Assembly: GCA_022494885.1 (NCBI GenBank)
Contig: JAGVSM010003787.1
Coordinates: forward strand, 1 to 64,000
From: Micrasema longulum
Taxonomy: Eukaryota; Arthropoda; Insecta; Trichoptera; Brachycentridae
DNA length: 64,000 bases
Direction: 5' to 3'
Positions 12,165 to 23,096 of this stretch are shown here, one piece after another; position 1 is the first letter of the stretch, and each line of letters opens with the position of its first letter. Both the position numbers and the translations under genes were made by a program. The notes under the pieces were generated by a model that was given only the letters and a program-made list of their open reading frames with translations, ran no database searches and was not told where the DNA came from.

Positions 12165-12545
12165 TGCAACAGAGAGGGAAAACATTTTTGAGAAGGGAAT
12201 ATGGGAGTCTAGGCATTTACAGGGCTTGTGAGCTGTCGTTGGCTGGTTTAAGTCGCCACTTTACACACTGTGTAAAATTCACCATTCTGCCTTTATTTGA
12301 AAATCCACATATCCTCAACTCTTCCATCTGTTGACTTTGGTGAAGTAAAAGAGCTGAAACCTTTATCATGCGGGTGAGATTCATCCGGCTGAACCTATTC
12401 ACCTACTAGGCAACGCCTGAAAACAATTCTCCAATTTTGTGTACTTCTTCTTTTACCAGGTAGTTAATTCAACAATGTTTTGAGTATGTTCAAATGCTTG
12501 CAGACTGGCTGGATTTAAATATGAACAACTACCTAGGGAAAAAAT
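12165..12545 (+). repeat. Repeat family R-A, best long copy
   Basis: The most complete forward copy of R-A. It runs from TTTGTTGCAACAGAGAGGG through TCTAGGCATTTACAGGGC, CACACTGTGTAA, GTTGACTTTGGTGAAG and CTACTAGGCAACGCC. A further block (AACAATGTTTTGAGTATG, then GACTGGCTGGATTT) is found at the start of other copies. The order suggests that R-A units can be arranged head to tail. Confidence 0.75.
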
Positions 12546-12589
12546 CCAAAGATTCTTTAGTATCATGATTTGTGAATTTGCTACTTACA

Positions 12590-12727
12590 CATGAGACGTG
12601 ATCTCATCCTGTTTCGTTTTGATCCTAGCATTAATTCTACACTTTTAAACGACACAACACGGCACAGTTGAATTGAAATCGGGAGTTGCGTACTGATTGA
12701 CGTCTACAAAGGAACTTATAGTCAAAA
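12590..12727 (-). repeat. THAP-like repeat, partial third copy
   Basis: The reverse strand matches the repeat found at 19280-20057 and 44155-45110 over about 135 bp, including the blocks CTTTGTAGACGTC, CAGTACGCAACTCCCGATTT and GTGCCGTGTTGTGTCG. The cysteine-rich short reading frame of the other copies is broken here. Confidence 0.65.
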
Positions 12728-12729
12728 CT

Positions 12730-13597
12730 TAACATTACTAATTTATGAGTGGTTTATTTGCTGGATTCTGGACTATATTATAAAATTCTATGTAAGTTTC
12801 AATTAAAATGTAACTTTTTTAAGATTTGGATTTTGCCGGGTTTGCAGGTAATACCTCCAGTTATGTTCTAATAAATTTATTCAAATACCGTATAGATACA
12901 CTTGTCAAGTGCAAATTATAAAGACAAATACCAGCGCCACCCTTGTACAGTGTGGCATTGCTGAAAAAATATATGAAAAATAATCTCCTCCATTGGAGTC
13001 CGGGTATTATAACCAGCGGGCGATATTAATATCAACAGGTTCAAGCGCTCCACAGCGCTTTTCAATTTCAAAACTGTCAACGTGACAAACAATGAAAAAT
13101 GTATCGGCCGATAAAGGCTCGGGTGTATTCGGAAACACCCTGAAAAATTGCGATTAAAAATTAGATTAAAAAATATTCAGCTCTGTAACGAGTTCCTCAC
13201 AAGTGCTAACGGACGGAAGATAAGAAAAAAACATGGAGTTTAATACGAACTGAGTATGGTCCCGCGACTAGTACTTCGGACTCTTGCATCAGATGTCCAA
13301 AGTTGAAACTCCGCTCCAACACAAATCGATTCTCATTTTGTATTAAGGACTTATTTGTAACTGAAATATTTGAAGATAAACAAATATTTGAATAAGAATT
13401 GACTCATTTTTTAAATCAATAATTTGTAGATTTTTTTATTCAGATTCTGCGCACAAGTGTCCATAAAGCTGTACGCAAAATATGTATTTATTTTTACTAA
13501 AAAATGGCCCGTTGGTGTGTATTGCGATATGTAAAGCATTATTTATGTAATAAAGCTTAAATATGTTTTTGAACGCCAGCATTTATTTCATAAATGG
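12730..13597. other. Intergenic stretch, nothing recognised
   Basis: Moderately AT-rich. The sequence around 13050-13130 is more balanced but shows no motif. Confidence 0.4.
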
Positions 13598-13599
13598 AT

Positions 13600-13985
13600 C
13601 TAGATAGATATTTAATAGTTTACTTGATATATCGTATTGTAAATCCAGGCTCGAGCAAAGACACTTTTTTCAAAGCTCTAAAACTTTTAAATGCATTTTA
13701 TGAGGAAAATACTATAAAAATTGATTATTTAAAATTTTTTTGATCAAAAACCTATTTTTTTTATTTAATAGCATGTATTTTCATTTAAAATTTCTCATTT
13801 TGATTGACAAAACAAAAAAATTCTATAGTATTCTTACAGTAGCCTATATTATTTTTAATGTCTACCCGCAACCGGGCCATGCTTGTGTGAGATTTATTTG
13901 TTGTGTTTATGTCAGTTTTTTTTTGTACTTGTAACCTTTTGTAAAATGCATAGAAAAAAATACAAAAAATAAAAACATTTTTAAA
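13600..13985 (+). pseudogene. LINE reverse transcriptase tail plus 3' UTR, copy 2
   Basis: Parallels 7255-7770 base by base in many places: GTAAATCCAGGCTCGAGCAA, AAAGACACTTTTTTCAAAGC and TTAAATGCATTTTATG. A 3' UTR with GGGCCATGCTTG and an A-rich end near 13960-13980 follow. The peptide is badly frameshifted. The shared 3' structure shows that both are 5'-truncated insertions of one LINE family. Confidence 0.5.
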
Positions 13986-14376
13986 AATTGAGTGGAATAC
14001 AGTAAAACATGATAAAGAAAGATATAAAATTGAAAAATAATGTAAAACATGGAACAAAATTTAACATAAATAATGTTTTGTACTCGTTTAATAGTTTTTT
14101 TTATATATTTACATTTTAAAAAGTACACATTTACATAGTTCAACTAACAAACTATAAACAGGCATTGCCCTTAAATACAGTTTGTTCTAAATTTATTTAT
14201 TTTTTAATTAAGATTTTGTATAAAAACATTGAATCTTATAATAATGATACCAATCTCGAAAATGTTACAAAACATATCAAAATCTACCATTTCTCCACTT
14301 TTTTGGATTTAACGTGATTCCAAACGAAAACAATAAAAATAAATATAAAATAATTGAGGTCCCTTTCAAGGGATTA

Positions 14377-14672
14377 TTTTACAAAACTTGGTTTGCGGAA
14401 ACTTTACACTATATTGATTGTAACAAATACCATTACAAAATGATTTCGTACCTTTTCAAAAAATGGTGTACAAAACAAAAAACAAAATAAGTTAATTTTT
14501 GTTTTGTACACCGTTTCGCGAAAATGACCGAAATTTTATTGTTATGGTATTTGTTAACATATCTTATTTTTTGTTTTGTCCACCATTTTGTGAAATGGAC
14601 CGAAATTATATTTTTATGGTATTTGTTACAATAAATATAGTGTAAAATTTCAGCAAATCAAGTTTTGTAAAA
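14377..14672. mobile_element. 296 bp MITE-like palindrome with internal tandem duplication
   Basis: The left arm TTTTACAAAACTTGGTTTGC, continuing with CACTATATTGATTGTAACAA, is the reverse complement of the right end (TTGTTACAATAAATATAGTG, then CAAATCAAGTTTTGTAAAA), over about 57 bases. Two tandem units of about 60 bp (TTTTGTACACCG and TTTTGTCCACCA, each followed by a GACCGAAATT block and TATGGTATTTGTTA) make up the right half. Their reverse complement is in the left half. The transcript would fold into a long hairpin. Confidence 0.7.
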
Positions 14673-16080
14673 TTTCCATTGAAAATAAACGTAAAAATGG
14701 CATTTTTCAATAAAAAGAGATAAAATCACCTCTATCAATAATTCTTTTCATATTTTCATTTAAATCACCCTCAGTTTAACTCGTATTTTATTTCTAGAAT
14801 AAATTGCAATAAAGTTCTACCAAGACTTTTTAGTGACAAACTTAAAAGTGTGTTAAAAAATATCGATGAAAAATATTGTAGATTATTATAATAATATGGC
14901 ACTTTCATATATTTTAAACTGTAAAAAAATTGTGCGTAATACCCTCGTTTCTTGGAAAGAGTGGAAACTGCGAATTAATATATCATCTACCAATAAATTG
15001 ATTGTAAAAATATATTCAAACTGTAACAAAAATTTGAACAATTATTTAGAAGCACCAAAGTAATTAAATGTACCATGTGCTTTTGTTCAATTAATTAAAA
15101 GTTCTCTCGTTTGTCCATAAGGCAAACAGCCGACCCTGAGTTGTGCGATTTGAATGCGTTTCGGGCAATTAATCAGTTCCACCCCTGGACGGGTAGTTTT
15201 CAGCTTTTAAGCTGTTTTCAGGCAACTTTGGCCCGAGAAATAACTGTCAGTGGCCACAGTCACTTAGGACAATAGCGAGTTTGCAATTACTTAGTCAATG
15301 AACATTAGTGAAATGATACACAAATGCGAGAAACAAGTTATATATAAACTGGCTAGTTAAAAACAAAAGAATTTTTGACTATAAAACGATTTATTTATTT
15401 TTAATTTTATTTCCAACACTCCAGTGAAACACAGAATTAAAAGGTACGTTATCTCTCCTGCTATTTAATATTTTGACCGTATCAAGGTGGATAAAGAATA
15501 CAATGTCAATTTCTATAAATAGTGTGTAATACTGTGTCTTCTGTTTCTAATATTATGACTTCTTACCATTTTAGACTGAATTAACTAACAATATGTATTG
15601 TCACAAAAATGTTTTCTTTTTACTTACCGTCTCAAATGAGTTTTTTTATAACTTATGATATTTATTTATAATAAAAAAATACATTGTGAATTCGTACAAA
15701 AATCTCTTTAAAATGTTTGTTATTTTTTGTACGTGGTTTTAATGCTTCGAAGAATGTTATCTTTATATTTTTCACGAGCTTTTGCAAATCCCTTGCATAT
15801 TTATAGTGAAAATATTTTTTTACCACTGGTAGATAGACAAAGTATTTCTGGTATGGCAGACTTTCCCGAAATCTGAAGAGATGCGGAAAATATTCCACAA
15901 ATTTCTTTACAAGATGATATATGCTGGAAGTGAACATTACCTACGGGGAGTATGTGAATGTGAGTATATAATACAAAAGAAGGTATGTTTAGATGGACAT
16001 ATCATACAGGTTGTCCAGAAAATTATGCCCATTTTTTTTTCAGATCATCTCTAGCTTTAGAAGGTGTGCAAATTTTTTCT
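14673..16080. other. Stretch without recognisable genes
   Basis: A 65-codon frame at 14866-15063 has no family motif. Positions 15110-15270 are less AT-rich than the surroundings and could be conserved non-coding DNA, but nothing identifies them. Confidence 0.4.
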
Positions 16081-16084
16081 TTTT

Positions 16085-16135
16085 TTTTTTCTTTCGCTCT
16101 TAGTGGTGCATAGGACACCGCATTGATACGTTAAT
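16085..16135 (-). repeat. Short 3' fragment of SINE family A
   Basis: The T-run, then TTAGTGGTGCATAGGACACC and GCATTGATACG, match in reverse the 3' body of SINE family A (for example 17060-17100). The tRNA-like head is absent. Confidence 0.5.
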
Positions 16136-16184
16136 TACTAAAAAAAATCAAACCTGTCAAAGATCATCCGATGGAAGAATTGAA

Positions 16185-16690
16185 GGAAAATAGATGCTCA
16201 AACATTGGGAAAATTGTGAATGTTACGCAGTGGCCACTTAAACCAGCCAATGACAGGTCATGAACCCTATAAATGCCTAAACTTTTGTATTAATTTTAAT
16301 AAAATGACATGTGATAATTATTGAGTTTTTCTACTGACATATCTAGGGGAGCTGCATTTGAATAATTATTATTAAAATACGTATTAACAAATAACAAGAG
16401 AGATGGGGAACATTTAATAAAAAGAAATATGGAAGTCTAGGCATTTACAGGGCTTATGACCTCTCGTTGGCTGGTTTAAGTGGTCACAGTGTAAAATTCA
16501 CATTTTTGCTTATTTGTGTGTAAAGTGTCCAATAACACCAGGCAACGACAGGTCATAATCCTTGTAAATGCCTAGACTTCATCTCTAAAATGTTCTCAAT
16601 CTTGATATTTTAATTTGAAATTTTTTAATCCTAATGACTCCCTTAGGGGTGAAATCCAGTCTTTTGTCTACTATCATTTGGAAAATCTCA
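16185..16690. repeat. Two R-A repeat copies, one folded back on itself
   Basis: Positions 16185-16300 are a reverse partial copy (CACTTAAACCAGCCAATGAC). Positions 16398-16500 run forward (GAAGTCTAGGCATTTACAGG, then TTGGCTGGTTTAAGTGG). Positions 16520-16690 then run back in reverse (CGACAGGTCATAATCC through AAATGCCTAGACTTC to TGACTCCCTTAGGGGTGAAA), so arms of about 75 bp form a hairpin. The outer reverse half ends in CTCAAAATATTGTA, the family terminus. Confidence 0.7.
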
Positions 16691-16917
16691 AAATATTGTA
16701 AAACTACGTATGTAGTTTTATTCCACTTTTATTTATAATTTTTATCAGGGACCGGGTTTCGTTGTGACCGACATCGTCAGACTAGTGAGAGACTAAACAC
16801 AAATTTCTATGTTTTATACAAGTGCAAGCAAAATCATGATTTTATTTTTATAATTATGAGAATAAAAGAGTTGACATTAGAATAATTTATGTATAAAGTA
16901 ACAAAGTTACAAAGTCA

Positions 16918-17115
16918 GCCTCGTAGTGTAATGGTCAGCATATTTGCCTACCATGCAAGAGGTCTTATGTTCGATTCCCGAAGTCCCTAGACTGGTACCT
17001 GAAACGTAAGACTGATCACCTTACCTTCATGTGAAAAATTATCAAGATACGCTGCGATCGGTGTACCAATGCAGTGTCCTATGCACAATTATGTGCGGAA
17101 ATTGAATAATGATGA
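16918..17115 (+). mobile_element. tRNA-derived SINE, family A, full-length-looking copy
   Basis: The head resembles a tRNA. It has a box A-like TAGTGTAATGG, an anticodon-like arm TTTGCCTACCATGCAAG and a perfect box B GTTCGATTCCC. A roughly 110 bp unrelated body and a tail of GATGATAA units follow. The head is closest in style to tRNA-Gly, but it does not fold as a functional tRNA gene. Other copies are at 25452-25690 (full), 28445-28605 and 31165-31315 (3' parts). Confidence 0.8.
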
Positions 17116-17739
17116 TAAAGGAACAACAATTGTATGAATTTAAGTTTTGTTTGAATGTATATAATAAAAACAAATATAAAATGCATATTTCCATAAAGTT
17201 TTGTTGGTTTAAATTTTATTTTTTTTTTGTATTAAAACTTTATCAAAAAAATAACCGGGGCTGCTGGTTGGTCGTTCCTTGGACAGACATGACCCCGGTC
17301 CCGGAGGTAATTAAGTGATTCTGTGAAAGCAAAATTGCCAAAATTCTTATTTAAATTAATACAATAATGGGGAATGAACTGATCTGATGTAATATATTTA
17401 TCCTTAAATACATTTTTCAATCTTATTCAATCGAAGTTACACGGTACATTTTGATATTTTTTTCATCAGTTTCCACAAACAGTATCCCGAAAGAGAGTAT
17501 CGTGGGAAGTTACATGTTTTTTATAAATATATAATACAAACCATAGTAATTATGTTTATATTCATGTCATTTCCGATCTCATTTATCATGATCCATCTTA
17601 TTTCAAGCCTTAACTGTATTTATTATTAATTTTAGCGAAAAAGAACTTTCCACTACGTTTAGATTTTTTGTTGATAAAAGGAACGAATCATAAAAAAAAC
17701 TATTTAAAACATTCATCATTATTTAGTTGAAGCATATGG

Positions 17740-18378
17740 TATCCACAAAGAGTGTACATGCATCTGAAAGACCATACAAACTGTTCTTCTCAATGTGTTA
17801 CCCTGACCAAAAAATCTAAGATGAAATATCTGGGAATAATAATTGACCAAAATATTAAATGGAAAGAACAAATAGATTCAATGTGCAAAAGACTAAGAAA
17901 ATTATTCCACATATTTTTAAAGCTTAGAGGTATTTTATCGACGAATCAATTAAAGACAGTTTATTATGCTCTAGTACAGTCAATCATTCAATATGCAATA
18001 GTTGGATGGGGGGGGGCTTATAACGCTCATCTTAGACCCTTAAAAATTCTACAAAAAAAAATCATCAAAATAATACTTTATAAACCATCCTTGTTCTCAA
18101 CTACCGAACTGTTCAAAGAATTTAATGTTTTAAGAGTGGATGATATCTACGGACAGTGCTGTATGCTCCAGGTGCATAAGGATAGCCTCCCATCGGACCG
18201 TATTACGGGAAGGTTGAGAACAGGATGCCTCGCTCTACCGAGAATCAAAACTACCACGGCCAAACATCATTATACTTACATAGGACGGAAGCTTTTCAAT
18301 AATTTACCTCAAAATCTACGTCAAGAAATAAATTACGAAAAATTTAAGGATAAATTAAAGAAAAGCTTCTTGACATAA
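17740..18378 (+). pseudogene. Jockey/CR1-like LINE reverse transcriptase C-terminal fragment, largely open
   Basis: An open frame of 208 codons (17752-18378) covers the post-catalytic half of a LINE reverse transcriptase. Key blocks in order are KMKYLGIIIDQNIKWKEQID, LKTVYYALVQSIIQYAIVGW, ILQKKIIKIILYKP, TELFKEFNVL, and the terminal IGRKLFNNLPQN and KFKDKLKKSFL. There is no internal stop, so the insertion is relatively young. It lacks the endonuclease and the catalytic palm and so cannot act alone. An AT-rich 3' UTR follows. Confidence 0.85.
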
Positions 18379-18726
18379 CTCTTGACATCTTGACATTAAC
18401 ATTAACTGTATTTAAAAAAAAGAGATGTATGTTTAATATGTGCCCGTGTTTACAAATTTTGTGTTTTTATTTAATATATTTTTTTTATATATATATATAT
18501 ATTTTTTTTTTGGTGTTATATTTTCTCAATTTTTAAAATTGTTTAATTTTTTATTTATTTTATGATTTTGTTTTGCATTTTATGTTTTATTTTTATGTTA
18601 TTTTGTAAACTTGCCAAACACAAGAGCTAGACTCTTTTTTGGCAAGTTCAACCTTAAGTGTTTCATTTTTCTACTGAATGTATTGTTTATTTATGCTAAA
18701 GTAAAGGTTTTAAAAAAAAAAAAAAA
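18379..18726 (+). other. Probable 3' UTR and poly-A end of the preceding LINE
   Basis: AT-rich sequence ends in a run of about 16 A residues at 18711-18726. It contains a hairpin made of ACTTGCCAAA (18610-18619) and TTTGGCAAGT (18638-18647), with an inner AAGAG/CTCTT pair. A 3' hairpin before the tail is common in LINEs. The boundary is inferred. Confidence 0.5.
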
Positions 18727-18734
18727 ATCTCTTT

Positions 18735-18900
18735 CGGCTGCCAGGTCTTTTGCGTCCTCCCAAGTCAGGTCTGCGTCCCGTAGTTCTGACACAAACTGCC
18801 GATGAACAGTCAGCAGTGGACGTCAAGAACTTAATGCCCTGTAAAGTGAGCAAGCGTGGTAAAGGCTCTCAAGAGGCATCCGCAGTAAATGGCCCGGCCA
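18735..18900 (-). pseudogene. LINE reverse transcriptase terminal peptide (LTWEDA type)
   Basis: The reverse strand reads RPLLTVHRQFVSELRDADLT followed by WEDAKDLAAER. This pattern (a short basic linker, F..EL, then TWE.A...A.DR) is the usual end of RTE-like endonuclease-reverse transcriptases. The same peptide recurs at 55573-55785 with mutations. It abuts the poly-A tail of the upstream LINE, so two insertions meet tail to tail here. Confidence 0.6.
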
Positions 18901-19077
18901 ACTGTCTCTTTCTTTTCTTCTTCCGCTTTTTTTTTATTTCAGTCTTCTTTAAAATTAAATTAAGTTAATCATCAAAACTGCATTTTGGATATTTGTAGCA
19001 ATAACTTTGTGGTTAATTGTTTTATTTTAGAGGTATAAACAAAACAACTTTGTTTTATAAACCACTTTACATGCACA

Positions 19078-19121
19078 CAACCGACTAGTTTCAGCAACAA
19101 CACGTTTCCCTCTTCAGGGTT
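19078..19121 (-). ncRNA. Hammerhead ribozyme motif, family 2, left copy
   Basis: On the reverse strand: stem I AACC (118-121 of 19000), core CTGAAGA, a degenerate stem II (GGGAAAC against GTTGCT), GAA, palindromic stem III ACTAGT, cleavage-site base C, then GGTTG, which pairs back to AACC. Both catalytic core blocks are intact. Stem II has a mismatch and a bulge relative to the partner copy at 20316-20359, whose stem II is perfect. Confidence 0.7.
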
Positions 19122-19279
19122 ATATAATAATTAAAAATTTAATCTAAAATAAGAATAAGAGAACAAATGAGATGTCTCAACAATATTTTTTCGGAATTCG
19201 CTGAACATTTTTCAACAAATAACCACTCCTTTAATTTTGAAGATGGAATCAAAATATTATATTTATATCATATAACTCT

Positions 19280-20057
19280 AGAATTAAGAAACCGCTTACG
19301 CGTATTAAACAAAAGGCGAATAAACTACTCTTAAAAGAGTAGTTTAACGTTTTGACCAATTAGTTTCTTTGTAGACGTCGCTCAGTACTCAATTCCCAAT
19401 TTGAATTCAACTATGTCGTGTTGTGTCGTTTTAAAGTGTAGAAATACTGCTGGGATCTTAAAGAAACAGATGGGGTCATATTTCATGTGTAATTAGCAAA
19501 TGTATGTGTAAGTAGCAGATGCCTTACTTAAAAATTAAATATTTTTCCATCTCTCAGATTGTCGAAGAAAACAAAATGGACATTTTATTAGTGTTGTCAA
19601 GGTAGTAAAATTGTTTACCCTACTTTGCTCATCTACTAAGAAAACTAATTAAAATTGGACCTCGGATTAAACAACGCCGTGGTGGACTTTTGACCGGCAT
19701 TATCTTTAAAACATCAAACATAATTTAAAATTATATACAAATATCTGTTTTATGTGATATAAAATTTGTTTTATATTTTAAGTTCAAAGTTCATTAATTC
19801 AATTACTCTTATTAAGTGACCCTTTACTTATCTACTCTGTTGTGTCAATCAATGTTTCCGCGTGCAAAATAAAAATTTAGATAAATTAATTAATTAATTT
19901 TTCTTTACATTAGTGTTATGATTATATTTTTTTCCCATCTGACAACATTCCGCGGCGACTTCACGAATGCGCGTGGCAAAAGTGGGAGAATTTTCGGATA
20001 CAGTCCGATGTTTTCAAATATGATTCTACGCTCCTTCTGGACTATTCTTAATTCTGT
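19280..20057 (+). repeat. THAP-like repeat, copy 1
   Basis: A roughly 780 bp segment is shared with 44155-45110. Conserved blocks include AGAATTAAGAA, CTTTGTAGACGTCGCTCAG, TTCATGTGTAATTAGCAAAT, TCTACTCTGTTGTGTCAATC and ACACAGTCCGATGT-like sequence near 20000-20020. At 19413 a 28-codon frame begins M-S-C-C-V-V-L-K-C-R-N. A neighbouring frame then reads G-V-I-F-H just before CATGTGTAAT. That layout (C-x4-C, then about 14 residues, then F-H) is how a THAP DNA-binding domain starts. Copy 2 keeps the frame open to the F-H. Confidence 0.6.
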
Positions 20058-20315
20058 GCATATAACTTATCAATAAAACAATTTTAAAATGCTGTCAAAC
20101 AAAATTTAAATATTACACACAATCAGTTTAACTTAAGTTAAAGCCCTATTATTAATATTTTCTCCATAAAGTCTTACCCTACCTTGAACACAATTACCCC
20201 CTCCTCCTCTCCTACCCATACCTCACGATGAACACAATTACTCCCTTCTTATCCTTGTCGATACCAACTAATCTGTTCGCTGTTTCTTTTACAAATTTAC
20301 GTTCAGTTATTATAT

Positions 20316-20359
20316 AACCCTTAAAAAGGCAACGTGTAGTTGCCAAAACTAGTCGGTTG
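20316..20359 (+). ncRNA. Hammerhead ribozyme motif, family 2, right copy (core mutated)
   Basis: Stem I AACC, core CTTAAAA (the intact partner reads CTGAAGA), a perfect stem II hairpin GGCAAC-GTGTA-GTTGCC, AAA in place of GAA, stem III palindrome ACTAGT, C, then GGTTG. The core mutations should abolish cleavage, but every helix is preserved. Together with the left copy this defines the ancestral ribozyme. Confidence 0.6.
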
Positions 20360-20522
20360 TGTGAATAAAAAGTGATTCATAAAACAAAGTCTTTTTATTT
20401 ATACCTCTAAAATGAAAACTGTAACTTTCCAAAAAAGAAACAAACTCTTGCTTTTGAATTGTGACTTACACTGGTATGGTTATTTAATTTGAAGTATGTA
20501 ATTTCAAATAAACATAAAAATC

Positions 20523-20690
20523 GGGTTATGGTCTTGTGGCTAGTGTCTCAGACTCACGGACCAAAGGTTTGTGGTTCGATACCCACTCTACCCCAACTTG
20601 ATTCCATTTTCTAATAGTGAGTTATTTACAACTCGTTGAAAATGGACCTCAAAATAAAATATTTAGGGAAATCATAAGAGAGCAAATATT
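20523..20690 (+). mobile_element. tRNA-derived SINE, family B
   Basis: Head: box A-like TGGCTAGTGTC, box B GGTTCGATACC and an internal near-palindrome around ACGGACC-AAA-GGTTTGT. Body: a highly conserved block ATTCCATTTTCTAATAGTGA, then TTATTTACAACTCGTTGAAA and CTCAAAATAAAATATTT. Copies at 38283-38460 and 53860-54022 are nearly identical in the body. 42893-43000 is a worn copy. Confidence 0.8.
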
Positions 20691-20829
20691 TTAATTTTTT
20701 TTATTAATCGAAAGAAAAAAACAGAAAATAATAATATGGTAATGCTTATCAATAAAGCATGCTGTTTTTACTAGGGTTCAAAAAATTACTTTCATTTTGC
20801 TTTGAATTTATTGAGTGTGGTAATATTTA

Positions 20830-21035
20830 AATAGTTTCTAACAATGTTTGAGTATGTCCAAATGCTTATTAACTGGCTGGATTTTCTCCTGTCATTCATA
20901 TTTAAATTTATGGTTTAAAGTGGCAGCTTAAAGCAGCCCATGACAAGTCATCTGCGTTGTAAACGCCTAGACGCCCATACTCCTTTCTCAAAAATCTTTT
21001 TCCTCTCTGTTGCAATAAATTAAAATAGTTTTTAG
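20830..21035. repeat. Repeat family R-A, foldback copy
   Basis: A forward terminal part (CAATGTTTGAGTATGTCCAA, then CTGGCTGGATTT) is followed by a reverse main part (CAGCCCATGACAAGTCATC, CGCCTAGACGCCCATACTC and CCTCTCTGTTGCAATAAATT). The two halves face each other. Confidence 0.65.
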
Positions 21036-21807
21036 TTTATCAGGGATAATATAATAACCTTTTATTCCTTTGAAAACAAAACTATTTTGACCAAGACTAG
21101 TGTCGAATGAAGGAATTTTTATATTTTTTTGGTGTCTTATTGACCTATTTATATTTAATTCAAAATAAACTAACGTAAATTTAGTTTGACATAATTTATG
21201 GGACTAATGGAAAGAAAAATGAAGGCACTCAAATTTGTCAAAAACAATTTCTCCATCGATTTTTTAAGCAGAAATAAAACACATATCAACATACGTTTGA
21301 AAAAATAAAACATCTCCAAAGCTCGCGCTTGTTTAAAAGTCTCGTATATATCATTTTTCATCTTCAGCTATACGGATTTTACTCTTTCAGGGGAGCGAAA
21401 AAAAACATCGTTGAAATATTGTCTTCGTTCAACCCTTGGGATGAAGATTAAACGCGTTGCTTTAATGTGAACACACCTATCTAGCTTAGCAAAAAAAATA
21501 CAAGCATGTACCAAAAAATTGCAATGAGAAATTTTAGTGCTTTCCTTGTATTTTAAAATTGTTTTCTAGAAAAACAATCAATACTGTGTTTAAGCATTTG
21601 TGAAATTTACGAAAAAATTGAAGAAACTGTTAAACATTTAGTCCATTATTTGGTTTGTTTGTGATATTCAAAACATTGTGTTAACAAAAGAATTTGTAAG
21701 GTCGACAAAAAACTATTTGTTTAGTTTTTGTTTCTAAAAAAAAGGCAAAATTTTTATCAAACCTTTTTATGCATCAAAATAGCTTAACTTCAAATTATTT
21801 CTTTATT

Positions 21808-21986
21808 TTTTTTTTTTTTTTGCACCACAACAGGCCAGGAGGCCAAATTACAGTGGTGAATTACATCACAGAAACCCAGGCATGAGAAAAAACACATTTT
21901 AATTTTTGTGTTCTCACCGGGAATCGAATCCGGAACCTTCCGTGTGTGAGTCAAGTGTCTTGACCGCTACACCATGGAGGCCGTAA
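21808..21986 (-). mobile_element. tRNA-derived SINE, family C, with poly-A tail
   Basis: On the reverse strand the head reads GGCCTCCATGGTGTAGCGG (box A), then an anticodon-like arm and GGATTCGATTCCCGGT (box B). The body contains CTGTAATTTGGCCTCCTGGC and TTGTGGTGCA and ends in a run of A (the T-run at 21808-21821). It matches 26435-26610 and, more weakly, 42665-42825. Confidence 0.8.
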
Positions 21987-22254
21987 TTAAATCAAACACT
22001 GATGTGAGTCTAGTTATTTATTTTTTACATAAACAAAAACTTAAAAATCGGTTCTGAAGTTTATTTTTATTTGTAAAAAGACTATTAAACTAACCCAATT
22101 TTGAAAAAAATATATCTTTATAATTTTCTTAAGTCTTGTAATTTTTCATTATTCCGTCCGTGACGTGACAAATTCTCGTCGGTGAGTTCTCTTAATTATT
22201 CATTTGGCTTTCCAGGAACCGGAAATTTTTCATAACATTCTATCTTTGGTTGAT

Positions 22255-22395
22255 AAGGAAGAACTTTTGACGTAGTTCAAAGTTCCTTCTCAAAAATGTT
22301 GTCAAAAAAAATAAAAATAGATCTAAACAACTCCCTAGGGAGGAAATTCAACCTGTCAACAAACATTTGGACATGCTCAAAACATAGTTTATTTG
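22255..22395 (-). repeat. Repeat family R-A, reverse terminal fragment
   Basis: Contains TCCTTCTCAAAAATGTTGTC, AACTCCCTAGGGAGGAAATT and CAAACATTTGGACATGCTCA, which are the reverse of the R-A terminal block. The central part is missing. Confidence 0.6.
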
Positions 22396-22399
22396 CGTA

Positions 22400-23095
22400 G
22401 TATGACATGTAATATGTATACACTAGATGCAGCACTAAGCGCCCGTCTTGTGTTTCATTTAACGTAAGTTCCGAAACCTAACTTTTAGTGTGAAAACGTG
22501 AAACTGCTTAAAAAGATGCGACATACAGCTTCGAATTCGAAAATTAGTCTTTTTTACTCTAATAAGCGTTTTACACGACAATTTTCATGCGACAACGCTC
22601 ATTTTTTTTAGCGCAATTTAAAAAAAAATTCTCTATGCCGCAACACCTACATTAAATTATACCTCAGTAACTAAAAAATCAAGACAAAAGGCAAACCAAA
22701 CTATCCATAGATAACACAAATCAATTATTTAAATTTTCAGAATTAATTTCAAATAGATTATTTTTAACATCTCCCATTACCGCCCTTTCATTTTGAAATA
22801 ATATTGCTCATTTTCGGTATATTACATTATTCTTTTTAATTTCGGGATGAAAGTGAAAAACCTATTTCGCTTCTTATTTTTCGAGCGATAACTATGCAAA
22901 AAATTACGCCAATCGGTCACTCCGTTGTGACGTAAAGGAAACACAAGCAAACAGATAAACCAATTGTTGCATTTATAATATTTGTAACATCGTTAAATTA
23001 CGGTTCAAATTAGTTTTTATTAAAAAATGTACTGTGTTATTTTGAAAGCATGTAAAAAAACTTGTAAAAAGAGGTTTAAGTCTACTTAATTTGAA
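22400..23095. other. Stretch without recognisable genes
   Basis: AT-rich, with slightly higher complexity around 22830-22960. No motif was found. Confidence 0.4.
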
Positions 23096-23096
23096 A

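Larger units (their letters stand above)
19024..20413. mobile_element. 1.39 kb element with 105 bp terminal inverted repeats, each containing a hammerhead motif (family 2)
   Basis: The left terminus (ATTTTAGAGGTATAAAC, then CTTTGTTTTATAAACCACTT, CACACAACCGACTAGT and GGGTTATATAATAA) is the reverse complement of the right terminus over about 105 bases. Each arm holds one hammerhead core in the outward-facing arrangement. The interior is non-coding apart from a THAP-like relic (19280-20057). This is not a classical cut-and-paste transposon end. Inverted pseudo-LTRs with hammerheads are known for Penelope-like elements. No reverse transcriptase was seen between the arms. Confidence 0.7.

Noticed and set aside
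16741..16800. Hammerhead-like sequence on the reverse strand (CTGACGA and GAAAC present)
   Set aside because: The 13 bases between the core halves form at most a three-pair stem with extra bases, and no stem I or clean stem III could be drawn. It may be a very worn or different RNA, but the evidence is insufficient.
16918..16990. Functional tRNA-Gly gene
   Set aside because: The block has promoter boxes but the acceptor stem does not pair and it runs into a shared SINE body. The same applies to the other tRNA-like heads at 20523, 21986, 25452, 26435, 38460 and 54022.
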